Assembly (NCBI GenBank): GCA_945643635.1
Contig: CALZFC010000056.1
Span: 1,447,501 to 1,511,500, forward strand
Source of the DNA: Allodiplogaster sudhausi
Taxonomy: Eukaryota; Nematoda; Chromadorea; Rhabditida; Diplogasteridae
Length of the DNA stretch: 64,000 nt
Direction: 5' to 3'
The translations under genes and the position numbers were made by a program. Shown one piece after another: positions 1-13,614 of this stretch (the first letter of the stretch is position 1; every line of letters begins with the position of its first letter). The notes beneath the pieces were generated by a model. The model worked only from the letters and a program-made list of their open reading frames with translations, had not been told where the DNA came from and did not search any database.

Positions 1-1522
1 TGTAGCTAAAAGAACGGTTATTGCGGCGTATAATTTTTTGGTGGCAATAGTACAATATTCATTCATTCAGGTTTATCAGCATTAAAAAAATTAAGGCATG
101 AGAATATAGGTGAGATAAATATTTTAATATGTATGTTTCAATAGCTGACGTTATTAGCTGCTTCGAGGCATGCCTACAGTTTAAGGAAAATAAAACAGTG
201 AGATCTACAGATGGACTTTAAGAGGGGTTAATAAACGAAAAAAAAGGCTGTGGGTCACTGCAACATTATTTAAGCGAATGTGAGAGGCTTATTGAAGAGA
301 TAAACGAGCGAGCTAGAGATGCAATGTCAAAGATCTCATTAGGCAGTCTATTGCAATCATTAACTACTCTATTTTAAATCTATGGCCTCTAGTGATAGTA
401 TTAGGGAGAATACAAAAGAGTTGTTCGAGGTCTATTTCGATGAGGTTTGCAAATATTTTATACGTAAACATAAGATCTATAAAATGTCTTCGGGATGCGA
501 GATTGTGGCAAGAAAGAGCAGAGAGACGTGCTGAGTAACAAAGCTGTTTGCCAATTCTTCTAAAGACGAGACGTGTAAATAAACGTTGGACATTTTCTAA
601 GCGGTCGTGCGAGGAAGCAGAAAGTTCTTTATTAAATTTTTTGTGATATCTTAGTTGGGAGGAGGAGGGGAGCTGAATTTATTTCCAGGTTGTTCGAGAA
701 CTCATAAACCAAACTGTTATTAGTTTTCAAAAATCGGCAGTTCAATTTAAAGTAAAAACGGTAATTTACGGCGACATATTGCTAAAAATGATAAAATTAC
801 GCGAAAATGTGAATTTACTTGGAAATGTGTGCAAAAGTAGCATAATTGTTATAGAAGATGTTAAATTCGGCTTGGCCAACAAGCAGTGATAGACATCCTT
901 CAAGCTAATGCTAATAGGAAAAAAAGTATCTTCAAAAAAATTTGCCGCCCAACATATATTGTAAATTTTTTGCAACCTAAAGATATTTATGAGATTCGAC
1001 TATCGTTTTAATTTAGCCATCCTCAAATTTATTATTAATTAAATATATAATTCTGCTATTTCGTTGCTTTTAAAAAAATGGTTTTCAATAAATCCTGTAT
1101 CTGTTAGTCCTTTTTTGTTCTTGTTATTTCCTATTTCCCCTCTTATACTTAATTTTTGGAGTATGATAGTTGGACCGAAATGTGTGATATTACTTGCAGG
1201 CGCTCTCATCTCTCCACGCACGGCGCTTCTTCTCATTCCCGCCGCTCTCGTCTTCCTCATTCTCATCTTTCACGCAGATCAATGCCGCTTTTTGTCGTCG
1301 GTAATTTTGTTTCTTAGTTGTCTTGGAGTTGCGGGGATTGTGATATGTGTACTTGATTGAACTTCTAATTTATGGTAACCAATCGTTTTTATATCTTCAA
1401 TATGTATTTTGGGAATAGTCATTGTATCTCTTGAATAAAAAGAGAATGTTCGATATAAGACTTTTCGGAAGGTAATTTTTTCTATCAAATTCGAATTTAT
1501 AGATTATCGTGTTTCACAGTAG
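1..1522. other. AT-rich DNA, no gene recognised
   Basis: I see no exon with a recognisable product on either strand. It lies upstream of the two ZNRF exons and may be intron of that gene, but a start exon beginning with the family's Met-Gly myristoylation signal was not found. Confidence 0.5.
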
Positions 1523-1906
1523 CACGGAGGGTACGGGTCATACAAATTCTTCCGGTTTGAGAGCACACCGAATCCGCGTTGCGCCCGTTTCATGCGTCGC
1601 GGCTAGACAAAGCATATAGCTCTCCTCCAAATGCATCGATCGAAGTGATTTAAACTCCCTCCAAAAGTTACCGTAATATGTGGTCATTAATTTGAAAATT
1701 TGGGCAACTCCCTCCAAAAGTTACCGTAATATGGGGTCATTAATTTGAAAATTCTGGCAACTGGCAATTTGCCAGCAATTTCACCTTCACTAATGATTTT
1801 GAAGTTCCGTTCCTTTTGTGTCACACAATACGATTGTGGAAAACTTAAGAAATTTACAGTTCGACGCACCAAAATTCTCTCAAACCGGAAGGGGGTACCC
1901 TCCGTG
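1523..1906. mobile_element. MITE-like element with TIRs and a 6-bp TSD
   Basis: The ends are inverted repeats: CACGGAGGGTAC at 1523 and its reverse complement ending at 1906. A second inverted block, TTCCGGTTTGAGAG, lies just inside on both sides. The flanks carry the direct repeat CAGTAG at 1517-1522 and 1907-1912, the mark of a target-site duplication. It is 384 bp with no coding capacity, so a non-autonomous DNA transposon is likely. The superfamily is not assigned. The 53-bp tandem repeat lies inside it. Confidence 0.75.
1653..1758. repeat. 53-bp tandem duplication inside the MITE
   Basis: Two near-identical 53-bp copies (1653-1705 and 1706-1758) begin AACTCCCTCCAAAAGTTACC and differ at only a few positions. 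Confidence 0.85.
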
Positions 1907-2033
1907 CAGTAGGAACAAAAATGATAAGTTACAAAAAAAATTACAAAACTTACCGAGGGAAAAGTAAATTGGATGGTGAAATTAATTGAGTTCATTATCA
2001 TTTTCGTCTGTAAAGGGAAGAAGAATATTACAG

Positions 2034-2547
2034 CATCCCATGACATGAACTGTCCGATCTGCCACAAAACAGTCGCCAGTGACGAAGCAGATCTTCATCT
2101 CGTCATGTGTCTCACCCGTCCCAAACTCACTTATAACGGTCAATACTTTCTCTCGTTTTGATATTAATCAGTTATGATCTATATAATAAAGGTCTCTCTT
2201 TTTGAGGGATCCTTCCGAAAGTTTGCGCAGAGAAAGTGCGCATACTCCCGAGGATAATAAACATTGTCTTTACTACTTTTTCCAAGAATATTTAGCTACT
2301 GAAGCTGATTTTTTTTCCAGTTTTCATGGGTGAGCCTATCCCGTGCTTTTTGTTGCCGTCTAAACGTATTTGACATTTAGAGGACATTCTTTCCGAAGCG
2401 AAGGGAGAATGTTCGATCTGCCTGGAGGACATGGAGGCAGGGACACTGATTGCAAGGCTGCCGTGTCTTTGCATCTACCACAAGAGTTGCATCGATGACT
2501 GGTTCAAGCGGAAGAACTGCTGCCCCGAACACCCAGGAGACGACTGA
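2034..2547 (+). CDS. ZNRF: ZNRF1/ZNRF2-like RING E3 ubiquitin ligase, last two exons
   Basis: Exons 2034-2138 and 2381-2547 join in phase (g|ag gives Glu). The first encodes the zinc-finger stretch CPICHKTVASDEADLHLVMC. The second encodes the C3H2C3-type RING: GECSICLED, then ARLPCLCIYHKSCIDDWF, then CCPEHPGDD and stop. Order, spacing and the acidic C-terminus after CPEHP match animal ZNRF1/2, which ubiquitinate membrane-associated substrates and are N-myristoylated. Exon 1 of this model begins after a CAG acceptor at 2031-2033, so the N-terminal part (about 130 residues in relatives) is missing. It was not found in 1-2033 and probably lies outside the window. The intron is 242 nt. Confidence 0.93.
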
Positions 2548-3776
2548 CCCTTCTCGGCCACTCGCTCCTCCAACTCTAACCTCAGACATTTCCTCTCGAA
2601 TTCTTATCAGCTGTAACTGCCCCATGCTTTTTACGGTGAAAGGCTAAATGTAAGGTATTGATGTACCTCTCCATCTCACTACTTTTCCTTCTTTCTCAGT
2701 GCAGGTCGAGTGCCAAAGCGCCTTATTCTTCCTCATTTCTCTGGCACCTTTTCTCCTCGTTCTGGTTGAATCCTCTGCGTGAATACAAGCCGGTCCATTG
2801 TCTCTCCTTTCCCGTCTGGACAATCCCTGACTGGGTTCCTCCTGTTGCGAGTGCTGTCTGCCTCTTCTATTAGTTTCTTCGTGCTCCCCTACTTGTTCAT
2901 TCCCTTACTCCCTTGCCATCTCATCTCAGTTTTACTTGTCAAAATGTTATCTTTTGATTCTTGAGGCAAATTGTGAAACAATTGTGAAATATCACTATTT
3001 ATATGCTATAAAGCACCGAGAGCATTTTTTCTTATTTACATTTCGAAGAGAAAGCATTTGTATAAAGAAGAGAGTTATACACCAACAATACGAGAATAGA
3101 AATGAGCCGGTTAAACTAGAGAAGTGGAGGGAGAAAAGAGAGCGAGGATTCAATGCCATGCTTTGGCCCGTCTTAGCAGATCTCATCTTGCCAATACATT
3201 CGTAAGTAGTCTTCCCATCGAAAAGGGGAGGAATCATACACATCGCGCATTTCCAGTTTCGCAGCTAAAGCGAATCCAAGGGCATTTGAACGTCCCAGAA
3301 TTACTGATGGATAACATTATCTAAGGGATGATAGTAGGAAAATGAATTGAATACAGGCCTGCAGCTATACTTTGGGAACAATGCGAAACAATACCAGTAA
3401 ACTTGTTTCGCATTTCAGACGAAGAATATAAAGTGGATAACTGATAATGAAATCATACGGCAGAAAATATGAATACTGGACTGGAACGTTTAACCAAAAG
3501 GCATAAGCAAGAAAGAAAGAGCGGAAGACCTGTTGAGAAGAGGAGAGCGAGAAAATGACAGAGCACAACGGAAGGCATAAAGCTGTGAGGAATTGACAGA
3601 ACAATCATCTGTCCCGGCTAATCACAGGAGAAATGTAGCAAGCAAACAATCAAACAACATCACAATTGGCAAAGATGATCGAAGTAGGCCAGGAACTCAG
3701 CCAATTCAAAGAGATGAATCACAGCAAATTTGGCAGAGAATAAAGTAGGACCTAGAGAGGAAGCTCGGAATGGCGT
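2548..3776. other. Spacer between convergent ZNRF and DIP2
   Basis: No recognisable exon. ZNRF (+) and DIP2 (-) end towards each other here, so both 3' UTRs probably lie inside. Confidence 0.5.
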
Positions 3777-4389
3777 CTACATGTTGTAGGCCACGTAGAT
3801 CGGGTCGAGCTGATCTCGTACGAAGGAGTCGCGAAGCAGAGTTCGCTGCTTCTCACCACGACAGTTCTTGACTACGGTAGAAGGGTCAACAATCACAACC
3901 ACGCCCACGATCAGGTGCTGCTCTTCCAGGACAACCGACGTGACTGCAGGAACCAGGTCGAGGGCCTCTTGCTCGGGGCCAATGCATTCCACTACTGACA
4001 CGAGCAGATTCGACCACGTGAAGACAGCGCTGCAGAGAGAGTAGAGTAGAGAGAGAGAGAGAGAGAGGGATAAAGTATGAGAGATAGACGAGAGGGAGAG
4101 AAGAGAGAGAGGAGAGGGAAAGAAGAGAGAGAGAGGAGAGGGAGAGAAGAGAGAGAGAGGAGAGTTAGAGAAGAGACTGGAAAGAGAAAGAGGCACTGAC
4201 CATTCCCCGACGAGGCGATGGCATCTGGCAATGCTGGCCTCGATGTCCACTGGATGGTAAGTCATCCCCCTGAGATGGAGGGCCTCCTCCATGCTTCCCA
4301 CCACGAACACTGCCTCATGCAACTCTCCTTCTTCTGTTATCGACTGCGTCTGACGGATGAATCCAAGGTATCCCGTGCGGGCGAATCTA

Positions 4390-4422
<33 letters not shown>

Positions 4423-4433
4423 GAGAGAAAGAA

Positions 4434-4464
<31 letters not shown>

Positions 4465-4481
4465 GAGAAAGAGAGAGGAGA

Positions 4482-4513
<32 letters not shown>

Positions 4514-4537
4514 AATAGAGAGAGAAAGAGAGTGAGA

Positions 4538-4599
<62 letters not shown>

Positions 4600-6282
4600 T
4601 TTAAAGAGTGAAAGTGTAAGTAGACTAGAAGAAGGACCTGGAACGAGTGTCGCCGGTTGCAAGGAATGCGTTGAAGTGGTCGGTGTGTAGACTGGTCTCT
4701 CCGCCGAAGACAGTGAAGTAGCCAGTTGAGTTGTGGGGGGAGGCCACCCAGATCTCCCCCAGATGGGAGTCCGCGCATTGCCCGTGAGTCTCCACATCCG
4801 CAATGACAACTTTGACTCCAGGCATTAACTGAAGGGGTTTTTGCTTATAGTAGTAATGAGAAGAGAGACGAACCGTTCCGCTCTCTACGAGTTGAATCGA
4901 GTGCGGTGCTCCTTTTCCAACCAAACTCACTCGGTCGTTGCGGAGAGCGCGCGAATCGACATAAACAGTAGAAGCTTCGGGGCCAGCAGCACCTTAGACA
5001 ACCAAGCTTTAAATGGGATGGCCATTAAACACTTGGATACGACTCAATTTATCCCGCTAGGATATGCAAATACAAGATTTCTGACGCAACAAATTTTATC
5101 TAATTAGTTCCGCGCTTCACTGGCTACTGGGAATATAAAGGCATGAGCCATTGCGTGGCAGTCGTTTGAAGCACAAGATTTTAAATCACACTTTCAGACC
5201 TATTTATATCTTTAAACCAAATTTTCTGTACCTTGCATGCAAATCGCAGCATTTACTCGACAGCCGAATGAAGAAGAAACAGCGCGAGAAGAGAGACCAA
5301 GAGGGGCGAAGAGACGGCAGAAGGCAGAGACAAGACTGCCACGGGCACGCTCCTCTGCTACTACTGTACACGCACGCAGACTGAAAGCAGAGGAAAGTGA
5401 GAGACAGAAAGAGAAAGAGAAAGAAAAAGAAAAAGAAAAAGAGAAAGAGAAAGAGAAAGAGAAAGAGAAAGAGAAAGAGAAAGAGAAAGAGAAAGGTAAT
5501 GGTGGAGAGAAATTAGAACTGTTGAGAGAACCTGGACAAGCTTATCCCACGCTCAAGAAGAGAGGGCACCTGGGAGGATACATCCTTGACGCATTTCTCC
5601 AGAAGAGCATACGAAACGAATGCATCACGGACTCAAACATTATACAGTTAAGGCAATGAAGTGAGAAATGGAGAAAGGACCTTTCACGGTGCTGACTGCG
5701 TGTATCCAGACAGAAGGAGAGGCTTCCAGTTCAGTGGGAGGAACGAGAAGAGTGAGATGACCAGCATAGACTCCCGCCAGAGCCCAGAGACTCAATCCCA
5801 ATCCCGCGTAAGGGTCCACGCACACAATGACAGAGCGAGACGCGTACAATTCACATGACAACTAAATCGGCATATTCTTCTTTGTGAACACTCGCATTTT
5901 GTTTTAAATTGAAATAATTATTTACAAACGAGGACATAATAATGAAATTGCATTTAATAAAAAAAAGACAAGAATGGAGTGAGAACCTTGAGACTTTTGC
6001 AGAGACTAAGAGCAGCAGCGAAGCTCACTCGCACCCCCGCGAGCTGGCCAGTTGTGCTCACTGAGAAGTCCTGCAATTCATTCCACTCTAAGAAGTCAGA
6101 GGAAAACACACACGAACCACGTAGCAGATATCCGAAGGTTTCCTCTCCGGAACCTCAGCATTCGTTCTCTTCTTCGACCCAGAAGATGACGGCAGATCAT
6201 CGGCATCCAACATCAACGGCCAGGACTTGGAATCCACTCGATGAAGAGCCTCTTTGCTCTTAACCAGAAGAGGAAGTGAATA

Positions 6283-6322
<40 letters not shown>

Positions 6323-9300
6323 CAAAGAAGAGAAGGAAGACCTTGAGGAGTTTGATGATTGAAGAGGTGGAGAGAATGGCGACGGCCTTGCTCACATCAA
6401 CCATGAGTCTCACTCCAGGAAGAGTGGCGGAGAGGGCGGAGGAGGAGGGGGGACGAATGCACACTGGAATGACTCCCGCCACCAGACAACCGTAGAAAGA
6501 CGCCACCATATCCACCCCTGCAAGGCATGGGAAGGAGAGAAGAAAGACATCAATGGATACCTGCAGGGAAGATCAGAGCCACGTGGTCTCCTGCATTCAG
6601 TCGGCCTCTTTCGGAGATCAGGGCGGCTATTCGCTCCGCCTTCCGAAGCAGCTGGGAACACGTCGCTGTTTCAGTCTCCTGCAAGCAGGCTCTGAATACA
6701 ACTGAGGAGGACGAGAGATAGACAGAGAGAGAGAGAGAGACGAGAGAGACAGAGAGAGAGAGAGAGAGTAGTACCTGGATGTTGGGTGCAGTCCCTTTGG
6801 ATGTGACAACAGAGTGCAGTTGATGATCGGGTGTAGCTGCGGCCCTCTGTCGCAGGAGATCGAGAAGAGAGACTTGCTCGTTCTCTCCGGGTGGCAAGGC
6901 TCTCCCCTGCGCTCCCGCAATCCTAACTCCCTGCACGATATTCCCTACGAAGATTGCTGCTGGGCCGACATCCGCCTGCTGGACAAGAAAGGAAGTTTTG
7001 TCATTGTCAGCAAAAGGAGAAGAAGAGTGGAATGGAACCTGTCTTTCACGAGGCTTGGGAAGGTTGAGAACGCAGGCATGGGGACAGAGAAGGAGAGTAG
7101 TCGGGTGGAGACTGCCAGAAACGAAGCGACTTCTCGTCTCTGCCACGTGAATGCCACCCAAGGGAGTCTGGAAGGAAGGAAGAACAGGAACTAGTCAGGA
7201 CGACCGTATCTCACTTTCGGTAGATGATCGACGGGAACGAGGGCGAGGCAGTACACTCCCACTTGGTGGATGCTGTCCACTGCTTGCAACACATTACTCA
7301 TCCACTGCAAGAAAAACAGCAAGAGTTGCCAACTAAGTAAACAAGAATGAATGACCTCGAAAGCTGCCTCCTCCGAGATCCGCGGCTTCTGCTCAGCAAC
7401 AATGACAATCCGCTCATCTCTCAACACGTTCTGGCTGAAGATGGCAATTCTTCCCCTGTACACGAAGCGCATGGGCTCGACGGCCAGGACTGTGGCTATG
7501 AGGTCGTCGGCAGAGTGGACTCGGCCAGACACTGACAACTGACAGCTCCTCCGCCCTACCACGAACACCAAGCCATCCTGGAAGAGACAGATCAAGAGAG
7601 GATGGAAGACGAGGGAAGAGCGACAACTCACAGGTCCCATGAAGCCAAGGAGGCCAGAGCGGACAAAGGGAAGAGGCCCAAGGGGTCTGCCGTCCGAAGC
7701 GATTGGTTCGACCCGGAACGTGGCGGCAGAGACTCCGTCGAGGGCCCAGTAGGCACTCGCAGTGGAGGCGGCACACAAACACACCTCTCCCACCTCGTCC
7801 GCCCGGCACAGACGGGGCGGGCCGCTCTGCTTCACCACTGCCAGCACTGCCCCTGGCACCACTTGGCCTGCATCCTTCAATTCCTCGTTTCTCTTCATGC
7901 TCAACGGTTGAAGAAAGACACACGAACCTGGAGTGTGAGAGATGTTAGCGAGTTCTCCTTGTCCACTCGCACCACAGAATGAGACAGGGCAGACATGGAA
8001 AGGATTCCTCGGCCACTCTTGCAGCCATCCCCAGTTGCACGCCTCAAAATTCATATTAAAAAAAGATTAGCATGACATAGATCCGGGAAGTAATCAATTG
8101 AAAGAAAATGTCAACACCTTCGAATGGAGATAGTTCCAGTCTCAGACGAGCCAGCACAAGGACACATGGCATCAGTGCGAAGGCCAAGGGAAGCGAAGGT
8201 GGAGGAGAAGAGGTCACAACTGGAGAGAGACCAGGGGTTGCCTCCGTCGGCAACGACGATGGAGCGGATCGAGTTGAGGTTGATCTGCAAGCACTCATTC
8301 AAGAGATCTCTCAAGGCCAACACCAACACTCACTTCTTTATCGTTTCGCTGAGCCATCAACGCCCAGTGAAGATCACGAGACTTCGCCACACACACTGTT
8401 GCTGAAGGCACTTACTTCTTATAAATAACGTGAACCATTCTTCTCTCCACTCTTTCTCTCGTACTCTTCTCTCTCTCTCTCTCTCTCTCTTAGTCTCTTT
8501 TCACACTCTCTCTGTATCTCTCTCTCACACACACCCTCTCTTCTCTCTCGCTATCTCATCTGTCTCCACCTTGACGTTGAGTCGCAGCAATTAGCCAGCT
8601 GGTGGGGTTCATCTTCATGAGGGAGTACGGAACAAAGATGACTCTCATTCCACAGAAGATCGCCGTAATGACAGCGTGCCATAAGCCGACTTCTCTCTTC
8701 GGGTCCACCACACAAACCATCGTCTCTTCTGCAACATTCCGAGGGTTCTTCCAGTGCTCCAAAAGAGGGCGATCTCTCCAGAACTAGCCAGCTTGGTAGT
8801 TCATGGCAGTGGCGAGAGAGCGAGCGTGGGCGAGGAGAGCCTCTCTGCTCACGCAAACACCCTTCATCGCCCCCTCTCGGTCTGTTGTGTACTCGATGTA
8901 AGCTACCGACTCATCAGCTACGCGCAGTCCGGCTGACCAGTCTCGGGGTGGTTTGCTCTCAACAACATAGGTAGAGATAGAGAGAGAGACAGAGAGAAAG
9001 AGAGAAGTCCGAAAAACAAGATAAAAAGAAAGGATGAAGGAGTAAGAGAACCGTACCATGCTGTCGATTGTGAGCCAAAAGAGCTTTGGCCATCCCTTCA
9101 AGTCGACAACTTCGTTGCTCGACCCACTCAGACTCGTGGATCCTGACGGTTGCAATCCCACTGACGGCAAAGAGCCAGGCGGGTTGCTCGTCTTCGGCAG
9201 GCCCTGGAGAAAGTGAACTTTCAAGTTATGGGCAGAGAAAGACTCTTAAATCAGCTCGTCTCTCAATATACGAATCCACAGGATATCAAGACGTAAACGA

Positions 9301-10432
9301 GAGATCGTAACTTGCCTTGTAACAAGCCTCTGAAGTCAGCGCCACTCGAACACCGCAACTGCCAAGAAGGAATCCGAGCTGTTGAATGCCAGCATCCTGC
9401 AATGAGTTGATGAGCAGGGACAATACAGGGAAGAGCAGACCCGCTTGGTGATGGGGACTTCGACTGGGACTGGGACTGCTCCCGCCAGAATGCAGCCGTA
9501 GAAGGCACACAGAAAGGACAATGGCTCCGTGTTCGGGAAGATCTCAAAGTCGTTCAAGTAATCACATTGCTCCTCATACTGTATAGTAGACATTTTCGGA
9601 CCTATCCAGATTGGTTCTTAAATGGGAAAAAAGCAACTGACGAGAGCGACTCTGTCCCCGGGCTTGCAGAGATGAGTCTTGGTCTGCTCCTTCCCTGCAG
9701 CCACCGTCCTTGTCAACAACATGTACGCCACTTTGTTTGCACGACTCAACAGCTTCGCTAAAGAAAACAATTAGCGTATATTTATTCCCTTCATTTTAAC
9801 GAACCCTTTAGGATTTTATTTAATAAAAAAAACAAAGTTGATTTAGAGTAATAAATAAAAGCTGCGAGAGTGACACCATAAAACGGTATTTCTTTTATCC
9901 ACAATTCATGAGAATGTGAGAAAAAGTCGAACCGTATAGAATCTGCTGGCATGGCTTAGCCTGAATATCGAGAACCATCGCAGCGACCGCCTTGGGGTTG
10001 TTGGTGGCATGCTTATGCAGGGCAGAGTCAAGAGAACGGGCCTGGCCGGTCCCTCCAGACACCCCTTCCCCCCTCTCGGGGGTCATTGTCGCCCCCTCAG
10101 CACGGGGAGAGGAAGGGTCTACCATTTTCGCCAGAGCTGAGAAACAATGGAGGTCAGTGTTGGTTAAACAAAGGGTCACAAGACGCAAGAAATGAAAGTG
10201 ACAGGCCAAACTAAGCAAGTCCATTACATCGGAACGAAAAGGATACAGGTTTCGATGCTTTACTTTCCTTCATCTTTGCAACATCTCTCTCCACGATAGG
10301 CAGCTCCCATACTTACACCAGACAGCAATGCACAGTGGCCAGTGGGACCAATCCACATCGGAAGAACTATCAGGATATTGTGATGAGACAGAAAGAAATA
10401 CTACCAAGGCAGATATGGAAAGGAAAAATATG

Positions 10433-10463
<31 letters not shown>

Positions 10464-10920
10464 GGAGAGAGAACAATGAACGAGAGAATAGAGCGTGCGA
10501 GCGAGAGAAAACGAGACAATAGCGAGAAGAAAGCTAAGCAAAGAGAAGCTTACGATGACCATGACAGTTGCTGTGGAACGCTCTAATATCTTTTACTTCC
10601 CTCTCTCTCTCTCGTTCGCATTCCTTACTCTTTCTCATATGTTCCCATTTGAATTCCGTCCGTATCAAAGCAGTACGCGCTAAATTTAAGGGAATAATAA
10701 ATAAATGAAGTTGAAAACGCCAACCTTCAAGTTCCGCGTCATCGTCATTGTAAAAGTCCTGAAGAGGCTTCTGTCGTGGTCTCTGCAAAGTATCCTCTTT
10801 CTTAAAAATCCAGCATGTCATATATGATCTATATATGATAAGAACTATAATCATATGATCAGCGAACAGAGAAAAGTGAGGGCGTAGCGAGAGAGAGATA
10901 GAGAGAGAAAGAGATAGAGA

Positions 10921-10966
<46 letters not shown>

Positions 10967-13567
10967 CAGAGAGAGAGACAGAGAGAGACAGAGGAATGCA
11001 ATAGGTGTTGAATGAGCAAGAAGAGCCCCTACAAGATGAAGTCATTTTGCGAGTGATCTGCCTTCTCCATCAGTACCCACTGGCAGATATAATCAACAAG
11101 AATGGCCAAAGAGCACTCCCCTGTTACCACGATTACAAGCACTCTGCGGAACAAGAAAGAAGAAGCAGTTCATTAGTAGACATGAGAGAAAGAGATGCAT
11201 TGACTGGTTCATTCGAACTGATTACGAGATAGCGCGAGCCGGTTCCCCTCACCATCCATAACTCTCGCTTTTACCCCCCTTCACTTCAATCGAATAACTC
11301 CTGAAGCAGCAGTCAATGGGTTCTTCAATCATGACTTCCTCTCCTTTTTTCCGCATTCCATTCCCAGACTCCACTTATCCCCAGCAATGCGCACAAAAAC
11401 CCTCATTATGCAGGAGGACCAACCCCCTTCCCTGTCCACTCAGCATCTCTCACTGCTTTCATCATGTTTTCTCATGATGATGGGAGATTGAAGAAGCCAG
11501 AATGGAAGCAGTCCCTTCACTCTCAACCCAACAATTACAACAAAACGACCCATCGTGGTAAGATACTTGAAAGAAACACTCCCGTTTAATACATTTGAAG
11601 TAAAAAAACTCAGCGAGGATTTCACATGGAAAATTTAAAGCGGAAATTATAATTTTCATTAGCGAAGTATGTAAAAAAAATTTAATAAAAATTATACCTG
11701 AAGCGAATTCAGAAGCTGCTGTATTCGAAGAGAAACTCGAATTGGCCGCAACGCTGAAAAAAGGAGGTTCTGAGTGCAATAGAATACTTAAAAAGGAAAA
11801 AGCCAAGAAAATACGATACCATCCCTGAGCCACTTTCGAAGAAACTAGGTCAGCAAAATTTATCTAGTAAATGTGAGGGATGAAGCTTATGAATTAAAGA
11901 AAAATTGTAAAGAAAAGCAATGGCATGTGTACCATTAATGAAATAAAGTAAAATATTCCAAGACCAGGAGCATGCATGGCATGGAGTTGCACAAGGATGT
12001 AGTGATAAGAATTAGCTGAGGGGGGAGGAGACAACTTCGCACCCAACATCGCAATCACTCATTATCATGATGAAACAGGAAGTGATAAATGAATTGAAAC
12101 GGACGAATCACTGCGTTTTGGTAGTCTTGGCTGGCTGCCTCTTCTATGCTCGTCGGCTGAGTGTTTGCATACACAACATCTCCAGATCCCAAGTCAGTTT
12201 GTTCCTGAAAATTACTCGTTGAAAATTATTATTTATTAAATCTAGTTTCTTTCACTTTTTTTTAAATAATAGGACAGAATTCAAACGTTGTTTATGGATT
12301 AAAAACAAATCATCTGTACATAAAAAGATACTTAAAAACTCTTGACGATTATTCACCGGGCCGGCCCCGGATTCAACTACTGGGCTGAACTTTCCACGAT
12401 GGAAAATAGATATTTGGACAGCAGTCTGGTGATGGTATGGATCTTTTTCCGTTTGGCGGCCGAAGCTTCCAGCTAAAGGGATCGGGAAAAAACTGTCGTG
12501 TCGCTATATGTACTTTGTATCAGGGCAGACGCCCGCGGTCAAAGTTGACCTCGACCCTAGGTCATTTGTGAACCAAGGCTTTGGCACGACCATCAACTGA
12601 AACTTTTAGGGTTATAGTTTTTATGGGACAATCATCAAAAAGGGATTCTAATCATGAATTTTTATGGTTAAAAATTATGGTAAGTAAAAAATTCCTAATT
12701 GTCGTCAAAGAAGGGATAAATCTCAATGATAGGTATATGGCTCGGTTTTAGTGGCAATATTCTTTGAATTATTGTATTTGTACAGTGTTCACGGAGTCAC
12801 GAGCTCAAAACCTTCAACGGTTACAAGCAGTTAAAAAATTAAATAATCAATTAAAAACAACTAATAACATCTGGAATAGGCGTTTGTGTCGGAATTGGCG
12901 GGAAGTTAGAATTTGGACGCCGGCTATCTCCACGGTGAGCTTCAGCGTCAGCTTCTCTCTTCAAGATGATTAAGTATTAGCTGTGGAGGCTGGTTAAGAA
13001 CACTTACTTGACAATTTTGTTCTTAAATATAAAAAAAAAGCCTTAAAAGGAAGAAAAAAAGAAGTTAAGATATTTCTTAGATGTCAGTAACAAGTTGATG
13101 AGCTAACAGGACGATCTCGACGGCCTTTAGACAGTTTAAAGAACTGATAGCGTGCCAACGATTTTTTTAGGAGTGTCAGTGGCAACGGTGGCAGGTCAAG
13201 AAATCAATTAATCTTCACAAAATTATGCCAAATCAGTGCAACTATGAAGAGACAAGAGAAAACAGTAAACAGGACATAAGATGGGAAGAGAGGAATAAGG
13301 AAGTAATTAGAAAAAAAAACAGAAAGTAGTCCGAATAAGAGAAAGAAAGAGCAAAACCTCGAGTTGCCGTCTTTGTTGTTCCTGCGCCTTCTTCATCAGA
13401 ACTTCCACGCAACTCGCGATGTCAGGTGGGGCAGCACGCAATCGCTCTCAATAACAAACTGTGGATATCTCGCGTTTATCTATTCTATTCTTACATTTCA
13501 TTTCTTTTGTTATCTCTCCACCACTTATTGTTATGCTACTTATCAATTAACAGAACAAATCGGATGA

Positions 13568-13614
<47 letters not shown>

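Noticed and set aside
5237..5659. Lys-Glu-repeat protein on the + strand
   Set aside because: It is the (GAAAGA)n array in a DIP2 intron plus antisense of DIP2 exons 28-29.
7632..8054. Single long minus frame across 7928-8054 as one DIP2 exon
   Set aside because: The family sequence (GRGILSMSALSHSVVRVD...) is in a different frame and needs an intron at 7875-7927; the long frame is fortuitous.
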